This document shows positions 1-5,798 of a stretch of DNA of 6,692 nucleotides, piece by piece. Position 1 is the first letter of the stretch; every line of letters starts with the position of its first letter. This DNA is from Azospirillum brasilense (lineage in GTDB: Bacteria > Pseudomonadota > Alphaproteobacteria > Rickettsiales > UBA3002), in the NCBI GenBank assembly GCA_003241645.1, contig QFOX01000086.1, positions 1-6,692 on the forward strand. Direction: 5' to 3'. The notes under the pieces are model-generated. The model was given only the letters and a program-made list of their open reading frames with translations, did no database searches and was not told the DNA's origin. The position numbers and the translations under genes were made by a program.

Positions 1-288
1 GGTCAGCGCGGTTTGCGCGGCGTCCTGCTGGTCGCATGCGCCGAAATACTGAATGCCGGCGAGGTTGATCAGCACGTCCACCGGCTGGGTGCGAAGCTGC
101 TCGGCCACGGCCCGAATGCCGTCGAACGTGCTCAGATCTCCGCGGATGTAGCCCGCATCAAAGGGCAGCACCTCGACACGGTCAATCACAGTGATGCGGG
201 CGCCTTTTGCGGCCAGCGCGGCGCAGAGCTGGCTGCCGATGCCGCCTGCCCCACCGGTGACCACCACATGTTTTCCGTTAAGCGGCAT
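1..288 (-). CDS. Short-chain dehydrogenase/reductase, N-terminal part (runs off left edge)
   Basis: This is the N-terminal 96 residues of an SDR-family oxidoreductase; the rest lies beyond position 1. The classical Rossmann nucleotide-binding motif TGGAGGIG is at residues 11-18, an acidic residue (D36) ends the second strand where NAD(H)-preferring SDRs usually have Asp, D51 follows in the adenine-pocket position, and NLAG at 75-78 is the NNAG-type structural motif. The catalytic Ser-Tyr-Lys region is not in the window, so activity cannot be judged. The ATG at 288-286 is preceded by AGAGGTG, a good ribosome site 6 nt away, and lies inside the last codons of the upstream oxidase gene (11-nt overlap). 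It is the fourth gene of the operon. Family assignment is secure; the substrate is unknown, though a keto or hydroxy product of the neighbouring enzymes is a reasonable inference. NAD preference is inferred from D36 only. Confidence 0.9.
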   Translation of the reverse strand, partial: MPLNGKHVVVTGGAGGIGSQLCAALAAKGARITVIDRVEVLPFDAGYIRGDLSTFDGIRAVAEQLRTQPVDVLINLAGIQYFGACDQQDAAQTALT

Positions 289-949
289 GGGACACCTCTG
301 CATGGCGGGGGATGGAGCGGAACATATCGGCGAACAGCACGAACATGCGCTTGGCCATATGCACGATGGCCTGCTTGTCTTCCTCGCGGTCGATGCGGTT
401 CATCAACCCCTTGAAGAATTCCATGTGGCTGAGATCCAGCGTGCCGTGCGACAGCAGGTACGTGAAGCTGGTGCGCTTCAGGCCCAGCGACTGCATCAGC
501 GTTTCGGCAATGCCGGTCGCAAGGGTGGTGCTGGTGCCTTCCAGCACGAACACCATGCCGAAGAAACCCACCGGGTTGCCGCGCATCACCGTATCATACG
601 CATAGGCGACCATCATCTCGGTGGCCGCATTCGGCATGCTGTAGCGCACGGCCTCCTTGTCGCCGCCGGTGGCCGCAATGTCATTCAAGATCCATTCCTG
701 ATGGCCCAGCTCCTCCTCGATGTATTCCGCGATGGCTTCGCGCAGCCATTCCTGCGCGCTGGAAAGCCGCGAGCCGGTCGCCATCAACAACGGCGTGGTG
801 TGCTTCACATGGTGGTAGGCCTGCGCCAGATAGGCCAGGTAGGTTTCCCGCGTGATGTTGCCGGTGGCCGCATCGCGAATGAGCGGCACCGCATAGAGCG
901 CCTCGCGCTCGGCCTGCGTATCACGCACAAGCTGGTCGTAGAAATCCAT
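278..949 (-). CDS. TenA/PqqC-like (heme-oxygenase-fold) putative non-heme iron oxidase
   Basis: A 223-residue, mostly helical protein of the TenA/PqqC/heme-oxygenase-like superfamily, in the group often named iron-containing redox enzymes. Likely metal-ligand motifs are ExxH at E80-H83 within EEELGHQEW, D90 one helix turn later, E137 in FVLEGTS, and DxxH at D172-H175 within LDLSHMEFF. This acidic/His pattern resembles heme-oxygenase-like diiron oxidases such as the fatty-acid decarboxylase UndA, rather than thiaminase TenA, which relies on a Cys; no Cys is present here at all. Length fits the family. The ATG at 949 is preceded by AAAGGATC, with AAGGA 8 nt upstream, and lies 29 nt inside the 3' end of the ligase gene. 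In this operon the plausible role is O2-dependent oxidation or cleavage of an activated or amide-linked acyl substrate; that is inference. The superfamily is well supported, the reaction is not. Confidence 0.85.
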   Translation of the reverse strand: MDFYDQLVRDTQAEREALYAVPLIRDAATGNITRETYLAYLAQAYHHVKHTTPLLMATGSRLSSAQEWLREAIAEYIEEELGHQEWILNDIAATGGDKEAVRYSMPNAATEMMVAYAYDTVMRGNPVGFFGMVFVLEGTSTTLATGIAETLMQSLGLKRTSFTYLLSHGTLDLSHMEFFKGLMNRIDREEDKQAIVHMAKRMFVLFADMFRSIPRHAEVSHAA

Positions 950-2282
950 CGTTTTGATCCTTTAACAAGGTGGAGGAAATAGCATCGCGGCGAAGCCGGC
1001 CATTGGCCGTGGCCATGCCGTTCGCTACGGTGAATGGTTGGGTGGCTTGCCACTGCGCGATCTGCGCATAGCTGGGCAGCTGCGCGTTGACGCGCTGCAC
1101 GGCCGCCTGCATATCGGCCTGCGCCTGCGCGGGCACCAGCAGGGCCGAGAGCGCAGGCTGCGCATCGCCATACACAAAGGCTTGTGCGATCTCGGGTTGG
1201 GCGGCGAGCAGGCTTTCCGGCCATTCCGGCGAGATATTCCGGCCATTGGCGGTGATGAGCACGTTCTTCTTCCGCCCCTGGATGGTGAGGAACCCTTCTG
1301 CATCAATATGGCCGAGATCACCCGTCGCATAGGCACCATGCCATGCAGCATCGCCCGCATAACCAAGCATCGCCGGGTTCTGCAGCAGGATCTCGCCATC
1401 CGCCGCGATGGTATAGCGAATGTGCGGCAGCACCTTGCCGACGGTGCCATGTTTGGCGTGCAGCGGGGTATTCAATGCCACGACGGATGCGGCCTCACTA
1501 AGCCCATAGCCCTGATAGACCGGCAATCCGGCCTGCTGCGCCTGCGCGATCAGCCCGTCATCCACCCGCGCGCCACCCACGGCGGCAAAGCGCAAATGCG
1601 GGTAATGCAGCGGCGACTGCACCAGTAATTTCAACAGCTCAGGCACAAGGATGCAGCTGGTCGCCCGCGATGCGGCAAGGGCCTGAGGCAACGGCGCATC
1701 TTCGACCACATAGGTGCCGCCCGCCAGCAGCGCCGGGTAAAGCCCGCCCACCTGCTCAAGCAGCACGCCCAGCGGCAGCACGCTTAAATGCCGCTGCGCC
1801 AGCGCTGCACCCAGCGCCTGCAACAGCGAACGACTTACCTGCTCCATGCCTTGCTGGCTCAGGCACACGCCCTTCGGCGCGCCCGTCGAACCGGAGGTAT
1901 AGGTGATGAGTGCTGTGCCCACCGGCAGCGGCACGGCCGCATATGGTAGCGGGCTGATGGAAATCCCTGCACTTGCGCCGGGCTGATGCAGCAACGCATT
2001 TGCCCCCGCATCCTGCAGCGCATGGGTGCGTTGCGCGGCAGTGAAGAATGGCGGCAATGGCACCTGCACCACGCCCGCGAGCGCGCAGGCGAAATGCGCC
2101 ACCACCCACGCAGCGCCGTTCGGCGCATCCAGCCCGGCGACGCGCACATCGTCGGCCACCAGCGCGGCAGCCAGCTGCTGCACCTGCTGCCATAACGCTG
2201 CGTAGCTTACCCCCGCGCCGCGATCTTCCACGGCGATGCGCTCGGGCTGTTGCGCGGCCATCTGTTGCAGCTGCGTTAGCAT
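921..2282 (-). CDS. AMP-binding acyl-adenylate-forming synthetase/ligase
   Basis: A 453-residue member of the ANL superfamily (acyl-CoA synthetases, NRPS adenylation domains, luciferases), expected to activate a carboxylic acid as acyl-AMP. Core motifs appear in order: P-loop TSGSTGAPKG at 129-138, YGLSEA at 259-264, YATGD at 318-322, and hinge-region GRKKNVLITANGRNISP from 336. The C-terminal A10 motif reads TANGRLRRD (425-433), so Arg429 sits where the adenylation-catalysing lysine normally is. At 453 residues it is shorter than typical acyl-CoA synthetases (500-600). The open frame extends 16 codons upstream, but the ATG at 2282 overlaps the previous stop as ATGCTAA, the expected coupled start, and gives MLTQLQQMA. 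No carrier-protein domain is fused, so the acyl acceptor could be CoA, a separate carrier, or the product of a neighbour. Family is certain; substrate unknown. Confidence 0.93.
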   Translation of the reverse strand: MLTQLQQMAAQQPERIAVEDRGAGVSYAALWQQVQQLAAALVADDVRVAGLDAPNGAAWVVAHFACALAGVVQVPLPPFFTAAQRTHALQDAGANALLHQPGASAGISISPLPYAAVPLPVGTALITYTSGSTGAPKGVCLSQQGMEQVSRSLLQALGAALAQRHLSVLPLGVLLEQVGGLYPALLAGGTYVVEDAPLPQALAASRATSCILVPELLKLLVQSPLHYPHLRFAAVGGARVDDGLIAQAQQAGLPVYQGYGLSEAASVVALNTPLHAKHGTVGKVLPHIRYTIAADGEILLQNPAMLGYAGDAAWHGAYATGDLGHIDAEGFLTIQGRKKNVLITANGRNISPEWPESLLAAQPEIAQAFVYGDAQPALSALLVPAQAQADMQAAVQRVNAQLPSYAQIAQWQATQPFTVANGMATANGRLRRDAISSTLLKDQNDGFLRPACA

Positions 2283-2995
2283 AAGGCGGCTTTGCTGTGC
2301 AGTTGCGCTTCGTACATGCCGGCCTCGCATACCTGCTCGACCAGCATCACCTTCTGCAATTGCTGGAAGCTGGCATGCACGTCGCCGCCGATGAGACGCG
2401 GATCGGTGTCGTAATAGGTTCCCCAGCTCGCACCGTGATCCGCCAAGCGCGACGGGTCGGCACGGCCCATATCCCGCGGGTCAAGCCCCAGCTTCGCGAA
2501 GTAGCCACGCAGGATCTTCGTGCCCGTCAGTGCGATATGGCTGATGCCCATGCAGTCGAGATACGCCATCAATGCCGCGAACAAAAACACCGCCGCCCCG
2601 TGCCCGGCAGACGCAAGGTTGCCCACCTCCACAATGCTGCCGCGGCTCAGCGGCACGCCGAACGCGTTGCCAACCGCCTGTTCCGCCGGAACGTCAAGGT
2701 ATTGCTCAAGGAAAAGCTTCTGCTCACCGGCCGCGCGGAACCCAAGGGCCGCAAGGATGCGGCCTTCCGCATCGCGCACGCTGATGAGGGTGGGATAATG
2801 CTGGCCGATGACCGCACCATACGTCTTCGCATAGATGCGTTCGATGAACGCCTCCACGTCGCGGCGTTCGGATACGTGGTTCGCCGTGATGCGGATCATG
2901 CTGGGTCGCAGCGAAGAAAGATGGCGCAGCGCGTCGCTGTCGAAGCTTAGCTGGCCGGTGATCAATGCATCAATGCTAACGGGAATATGCAACAT
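2276..2995 (-). CDS. Thermostable hemolysin family protein (possible GNAT-like acyltransferase)
   Basis: A 239-residue protein matching the family named after the Vibrio thermostable hemolysin. Recognisable family blocks are YAKTYGA (55-61) followed by YPTL, LFLEQYLDVP (94-103), IVEVGNLAS (121-129), GTKILRGYFAKLGLDP (158-173) and WGTYYDTDP (191-199). There is no signal peptide or membrane helix, which does not favour a secreted pore-forming toxin. The LFLEQYLD and EVGNLAS blocks resemble the strand layout of acyl-homoserine-lactone synthase/GNAT folds, so an acyl-transfer role is plausible but inferred. A TTG at 3019 could extend the frame by eight codons, but the ATG at 2995 has a strong AAAGGAG site 6 nt upstream and gives MLHIPVSID. 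It is the first gene of the operon, and its stop overlaps the ligase start by 7 nt. Family naming is confident; real hemolytic activity is doubtful. Confidence 0.88.
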   Translation of the reverse strand: MLHIPVSIDALITGQLSFDSDALRHLSSLRPSMIRITANHVSERRDVEAFIERIYAKTYGAVIGQHYPTLISVRDAEGRILAALGFRAAGEQKLFLEQYLDVPAEQAVGNAFGVPLSRGSIVEVGNLASAGHGAAVFLFAALMAYLDCMGISHIALTGTKILRGYFAKLGLDPRDMGRADPSRLADHGASWGTYYDTDPRLIGGDVHASFQQLQKVMLVEQVCEAGMYEAQLHSKAALC

Positions 2996-3019
2996 GGTTG
3001 GCTCCTTTGATAGGACCAA

Positions 3020-3063
3020 CCTATGCCCCCAACCTGAACGCAGCCTGAACCGTGCGCTTCAGG
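3020..3063 (-). promoter_or_regulatory. Candidate operon control region with tandem CCTGAAC boxes
   Basis: Two perfect copies of CCTGAAC (plus-strand reading) lie at 3033-3039 and 3044-3050, a period of 11 bp, i.e. one helical turn. On the coding (minus) strand this reads GTTCAGG-N4-GTTCAGG. Direct repeats at this spacing are typical of OmpR/PhoB-type response regulators. The second copy also pairs with TTCAGG at 3058-3063 as a 6-bp inverted repeat with an 8-nt gap. A weak -10-like CATAGG (minus strand, 3025-3020) follows 7 nt beyond the boxes, with no good -35, as expected for an activated promoter. The regulator and transcription start are not known; this is pattern recognition only. Confidence 0.4.
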
Positions 3064-3139
3064 ATCAATTCAGCAACGCACGAAGATTCTCCGCGCCAGC
3101 AAATGCATGATTTATTTGATGAAGGAGGATTCGGTTTAG

Positions 3140-3186
3140 TGGTTGCGGGGGCCGGATTTGAACCGACGACCTTTAGGTTATGAGCC
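3140..3186 (-). other. Attachment site: 3' half of initiator tRNA-fMet gene
   Basis: Read on the minus strand, 3186-3140 is GGCTCATAACCTAAAGG followed by GTCGTCGGTTCAAATCCGGC and CCCCGCAACCA. This is the anticodon loop with CAT, the variable region, a complete T arm (GTCGG/CCGGC stem, TTCAAAT loop), the 3' acceptor strand and CCA of initiator tRNA-fMet. From AAGG to CCA it equals the well-known enterobacterial tRNA-fMet. The sequence upstream (minus strand, beyond 3186) does not contain the D arm or the 5' acceptor strand, and the anticodon stem is not formed (AGTGG opposite CCTAA). It is therefore a fragment, not a functional tRNA. With a tyrosine integrase 150 bp away, it is best read as the attL/attR scar in which the tRNA 3' end is the crossover region. 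Chromosome lies to the left, the element to the right. Confidence 0.8.
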
Positions 3187-3265
3187 ACTAGGTTTTGCAC
3201 AAGCTGAAACTTAACATAGCTATCCAAACCTATATCCAGAGCCACTTTCCAAGAAATCTAGGTTT
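3182..3265. repeat. Short repeats flanking the att core (GAGCCACT, TAGGTTT)
   Basis: GAGCCACT is present at 3182-3189 and again at 3239-3246 in the same orientation. TAGGTTT is at 3189-3195 and 3259-3265, with an inverted copy AAACCTA at 3226-3232. The segment has no gene and is more AT-rich than its surroundings. Repeats of this size next to a crossover site are compatible with integrase arm or core sites, but they are short and some may be chance. Confidence 0.4.
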
Positions 3266-3274
3266 AACGTTGCC

Positions 3275-3326
3275 ATCCAAGTTTTGCGGCAATAGCATCC
3301 AGTTTGCGGCAATGGTGCGGCAATGG
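3275..3326 (+). repeat. Direct repeats before integrase (TGCGGCAATGG and ATCCA-GTTT units)
   Basis: GCGGCAAT occurs three times, at 3286-3293, 3306-3313 and 3317-3324. The last two are part of a perfect tandem 11-mer, TGCGGCAATGG, at 3305-3315 and 3316-3326. The first two belong to a longer, slightly degenerate repeat of about 19-20 bp that begins ATCCA and continues through GTTTGCGGCAAT (3275-3293 and 3297-3313). They lie between the tRNA fragment and the integrase start, where arm-type integrase or excisionase binding sites are normally found. The last copy abuts the integrase ribosome site, so protein bound there could also repress the gene. Binding itself is inferred. Confidence 0.6.
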
Positions 3327-3334
3327 AGACCCCG

Positions 3335-4501
3335 ATGAGACAGTTCACCTTCACCAAGCAAACTATCCAGCGGCTGCCACTTCCGGTGACCGGCATGGCC
3401 ACCTACCGCGACACCAAGGAAAAGGGTTTGAGCCTTTGGATTACCGCGTCGGGCGCGGTGGCGTTCTTCGTGCGCAAGCGCATTGGCGGACGCGACGAGC
3501 GCGTGAAGCTGGGTACCTTCCCCGAAATGACCGTCGAGCAGGCCCGCATCGCGGCACTGAAAACCAAAGCGGCCATCGCCGGTGGTGCAAACCCGAACCT
3601 AGATAAGACGCGCCTGCGCCAGGAAATCACGTTCGGCGAATTGTTCGGCGAATACATGGAGCGGTACAGCAAGCCCCACAAGAAATCATGGGAGTTCGAC
3701 GAGCGCGAAGTGAACAAGTTCCTATCGCATTGGTTTTCACGGAAGATTTCGACCATCACCAAGCAGGAAGTCGCCAAGCTGCATGACCGGCTGGGCAAAG
3801 AGAACGGGCTGTATCAGGCGAACCGGGTGTTGGAGCGAATCCGCGCTATCTTCAACAAAGCCATCGAGTGGGGTTGGGAAGGTACGAACCCGTCGCTCGG
3901 CATCAAGAAGTTCCGCGAGAAAGCGCGCGACCGTTTCCTGCAATCCGACGAACTGCAACGGTTCCACGCTGCACTGGCGCAAGAACAGAATGAAACTGCC
4001 CGCGACTACATCCTTATGTCGATGCTCACCGGCGCGCGTAAATCGAATGTGCTGGCCATGCGGTGGGATGAAATCAACTGGCAACGGGCCGAGTGGCGCA
4101 TCGCCGAGACCAAGAACGGCGAGCCGGTCATCGTGCCCTTGCTGCCTGCGGCCATCGACATCCTGCAACGCCGCCGCAACGGAACGAATAAGCCGTGGGT
4201 GTTTCCTAGCGCCCGCACCAGCGGTCACTTCGCCGACCCGAAGAAGGCGTGGCAACGTCTGGTTAAGGCGGCAAAGATTGATGACCTGCGCATCCACGAC
4301 ATCCGCCGCACGCTGGGTAGCTATCAGGCTATCACCGGAGCGTCGCTAACGGTCATCGGCAAATCGCTGGGCCACAAGTCGCAGCAAGCCACCGCCATCT
4401 ACTCCCGTCTCGACCTCGACCCGGTGCGCCAATCGCTGATGCGGGCGACTGAGGTGATGTTTGCGGGTGAACCGGCATCAAAGAAGGCTGTGGGCAACTA
4501 A
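3335..4501 (+). CDS. Tyrosine recombinase / P4-type integrase with DUF4102 arm-binding domain
   Basis: A 388-residue site-specific recombinase that should catalyse integration and excision of the element at the tRNA. Roughly residues 1-95 form the N-terminal DUF4102 arm-binding domain (YRDTKEKGLSLWITASGA, then KLGTFPEMTVEQAR). Residues ~98-185 are the SAM-like core-binding domain, and the rest is the catalytic domain. All active-site residues are visible: R235 in LTGARKSN, K260 in ETKNGEP, H321 and R324 in HDIRR, H347 in LGHKS, and nucleophile Y356 in AIYSRL. An ATG at 3323 would add METP but has no ribosome site; the ATG at 3335 has GGAGA 5 nt upstream and gives MRQFTFTKQ, so I prefer it. 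The frame is intact and normal in length, so the enzyme is probably active. The gene points away from the tRNA fragment into the element. Confidence 0.95.
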   Translation: MRQFTFTKQTIQRLPLPVTGMATYRDTKEKGLSLWITASGAVAFFVRKRIGGRDERVKLGTFPEMTVEQARIAALKTKAAIAGGANPNLDKTRLRQEITFGELFGEYMERYSKPHKKSWEFDEREVNKFLSHWFSRKISTITKQEVAKLHDRLGKENGLYQANRVLERIRAIFNKAIEWGWEGTNPSLGIKKFREKARDRFLQSDELQRFHAALAQEQNETARDYILMSMLTGARKSNVLAMRWDEINWQRAEWRIAETKNGEPVIVPLLPAAIDILQRRRNGTNKPWVFPSARTSGHFADPKKAWQRLVKAAKIDDLRIHDIRRTLGSYQAITGASLTVIGKSLGHKSQQATAIYSRLDLDPVRQSLMRATEVMFAGEPASKKAVGN

Positions 4502-4537
4502 CCCCACGCCGTTGCGCCGCTTCATCGACGACTTAAA

Positions 4538-4567
4538 CTGCCGTAAATAACAATAAAGATTCGGCAG
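4538..4567. promoter_or_regulatory. Inverted repeat CTGCCG-N18-CGGCAG before the 375-aa gene
   Basis: CTGCCG at 4538-4543 and CGGCAG at 4562-4567 are perfect inverted arms around an AT-rich 18-bp spacer, ending directly before the ATG at 4569. The arms are about 24 bp apart centre to centre, roughly two helical turns, which suits an operator for a dimeric regulator. As RNA it could instead make a weak hairpin that hides the start codon. The lack of a strong ribosome site here makes either kind of control credible. The intervening 67 bp after the integrase hold no clear terminator or promoter. Confidence 0.35.
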
Positions 4568-4568
4568 C

Positions 4569-5696
4569 ATGGCATCGATACCACCACCACCTCCGCCTTG
4601 GGAAACCGAGACACCTGCGCCGCCTTGGGAAACCGAGGCGAAATTCTTCATTGGCGACCGCGAACCGCTGTTCTGGCTTGTGTCGGTATTGTTCACGGAC
4701 AAGTTCTGGCAACGCGATGTTTTAACGCGCGCTCGCTTCCCTCTCAGCGGTGTGAGTAGCCTCGACGAAATCCTGCCCGCTGAGTTCAAAGACTGGTCGG
4801 CCATGAACCAAGCGGTGGAAGCCTGGGTGGAAAGCGACCCTGCCGCCAGCGCATGCTATGCGCACGCCAAGCAAGCCATCGCTGCCGGTGAACTCTCCTG
4901 GTATTCGCCAGAAGCGGACGAATGGGGCGACAAGCCCTATCACCAGCCGGAGCGCGATGTGGATTCCTACCCGTTCATGCTGTGGGCCGAAAAGCACCAA
5001 TATCCTGTCAGCCAGGAAGTGGTAAATGCTGCGCGCGGGGCGGCTCGCACCATGATATACCGCCAGCAAGAAGCTGAGAAACGCGAGCGCGCATATCCAG
5101 CAATCACGCAGGAAGATTTCGCCCGGCTGCAAAAACATCCGCTCTGGCGCGTGGGTGAAGCCATTATGTACGTCATGGGTCGTCGCGCGCGCAATGAAGG
5201 GAAAGAGGCGGAGTTCGGGAAAGGCGACAAGCTGTTCCAGCGCCTACAACAGTTCGCTTACGATGCGCACACTGCCGGTCAGTTGGATGTGACGGGGTTC
5301 ATCCCGATTCGCACCGCAGAAGAAGAAAACACGCCACTGGAAATATTATTCCTCGAAGCCAAGGTGCGGCCTGGTGAATTTGTTGGATGGGCCGAGGGGC
5401 TACCGTTGACGTTGCCGATGTTGCATCAGGCCGCGTCAGAGACATCGCCACCGACCACCAAGCCGGAACCATACACGCCGGAAATGCGCTTGCTATTCGC
5501 CGCCATGGAACACTTCGCCCATGCCTATCCAGACCCGCAGAACTGGCCCGGCAAGAAGAACCTTACCCCATGGCTGGTCGAGAATGCGCCGCGTTTCGGC
5601 ATCGAGAAGCTGAGCAAAAACATGTACGATGCCATGGATACCTTGATGCGCCCAGTTGAGGCGCGGGTCGGTGGTATCAAACGCAAAAAGGGTTGA
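4569..5696 (+). CDS. Unrecognised 375-aa element protein with duplicated PPWETE N terminus
   Basis: I do not recognise this family. Residues 1-24 are proline-rich and contain PPWETE twice, encoded by an exact 18-bp direct repeat (4593-4610 and 4620-4637, period 27 bp), followed by KFFIGDREPLFWLVSVLFTDKFW. The body is acidic and aromatic-rich (for example WYSPEADEWGDKPYH near 115), and no transmembrane helix or signal peptide is clear. Residues ~305-365 (YTPEMRLLFAAMEHFA, then DPQNWPGKKNLTPWL and MDTLMRP) look like a compact C-terminal helical domain. The tail is basic (GGIKRKKG), which hints at nucleic-acid contact. The ATG at 4569 has no good ribosome site; the next in-frame Met is about 77 codons on and would lose the repeated motif. 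Base use is coding-like and matches the integrase. Sitting between the integrase and the HTH regulators, it may act in element replication or control, but no function can be assigned. Confidence 0.75.
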   Translation: MASIPPPPPPWETETPAPPWETEAKFFIGDREPLFWLVSVLFTDKFWQRDVLTRARFPLSGVSSLDEILPAEFKDWSAMNQAVEAWVESDPAASACYAHAKQAIAAGELSWYSPEADEWGDKPYHQPERDVDSYPFMLWAEKHQYPVSQEVVNAARGAARTMIYRQQEAEKRERAYPAITQEDFARLQKHPLWRVGEAIMYVMGRRARNEGKEAEFGKGDKLFQRLQQFAYDAHTAGQLDVTGFIPIRTAEEENTPLEILFLEAKVRPGEFVGWAEGLPLTLPMLHQAASETSPPTTKPEPYTPEMRLLFAAMEHFAHAYPDPQNWPGKKNLTPWLVENAPRFGIEKLSKNMYDAMDTLMRPVEARVGGIKRKKG

Positions 5697-5752
5697 ACCC
5701 TTGAACCCATCGAGGTGAACCCTTGAAGGCATTAACGCACTGATTAACCCAC
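5690..5752 (+). repeat. Direct-repeat cluster between 375-aa gene and HTH gene
   Basis: TGAACCCTTGAA occurs at 5694-5705 and 5716-5727, a 22-bp period, close to two helical turns. Within this, TTGAACCC is tandem at 5693-5700 and 5701-5708, and GTGAACCC follows at 5715-5722. GGGTTGAACCC (5690-5700) is itself a 5-bp palindrome that covers the stop codon of the preceding gene. A second set, ATTAACGCAC (5731-5740) and ATTAACCCAC (5743-5752), repeats at 12 bp with one mismatch. Helically phased repeats just upstream of a small HTH gene suggest binding sites for that protein (autoregulation or excision) or an iteron-like origin. I see no clear -35/-10 pair. Confidence 0.5.
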
Positions 5753-5762
5753 GTTATCGCTT

Positions 5763-5789
5763 CATCAGGACTTTTAACAAACCCTGATG
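5763..5789 (+). promoter_or_regulatory. Inverted repeat overlapping the first ATG of the HTH gene
   Basis: CATCAGG (5763-5769) and CCTGATG (5783-5789) form perfect 7-bp arms around a 13-nt AT-rich loop. The right arm contains the upstream ATG at 5787 and abuts the GGAGA ribosome site used by the ATG at 5799. It may be an operator or an mRNA hairpin affecting translation. There is no following U-tract, so it is not a good intrinsic terminator. Confidence 0.4.
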
Positions 5790-5798
5790 GAGACGACG

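Noticed and set aside
191..982. Long plus-strand open frame (263 codons) opposite the oxidase gene
   Set aside because: It is antisense to a gene with clear family motifs and a ribosome site; its product is His/Arg/Gly-rich with no recognisable domain, as expected in GC-rich antisense frames.
1038..1628. Plus-strand open frame opposite the ligase gene
   Set aside because: Antisense shadow of the AMP-binding enzyme, whose motifs are complete on the minus strand.
2297..2950. Plus-strand open frame of 217 codons opposite the hemolysin-family gene
   Set aside because: Shadow frame with arginine/histidine-rich, low-information translation and no ribosome site.
3140..3215. Complete functional tRNA-Met gene on the minus strand
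   Set aside because: The D arm and 5' acceptor strand are missing and the anticodon stem does not pair, so only a 3' fragment is present.
3021..3245. Minus-strand 74-codon frame across the tRNA fragment
   Set aside because: It translates the tRNA 3' half (giving VGSNPAP-like sequence, a common annotation artefact) and has no ribosome site.
3737..4297. Minus-strand frame of 186 codons inside the integrase
   Set aside because: Antisense to an intact integrase with all catalytic residues.
5690..5752. CRISPR-like repeat array
   Set aside because: Repeat units are 8-12 bp with tiny gaps and no uniform spacers; they fit protein-binding sites, not CRISPR.
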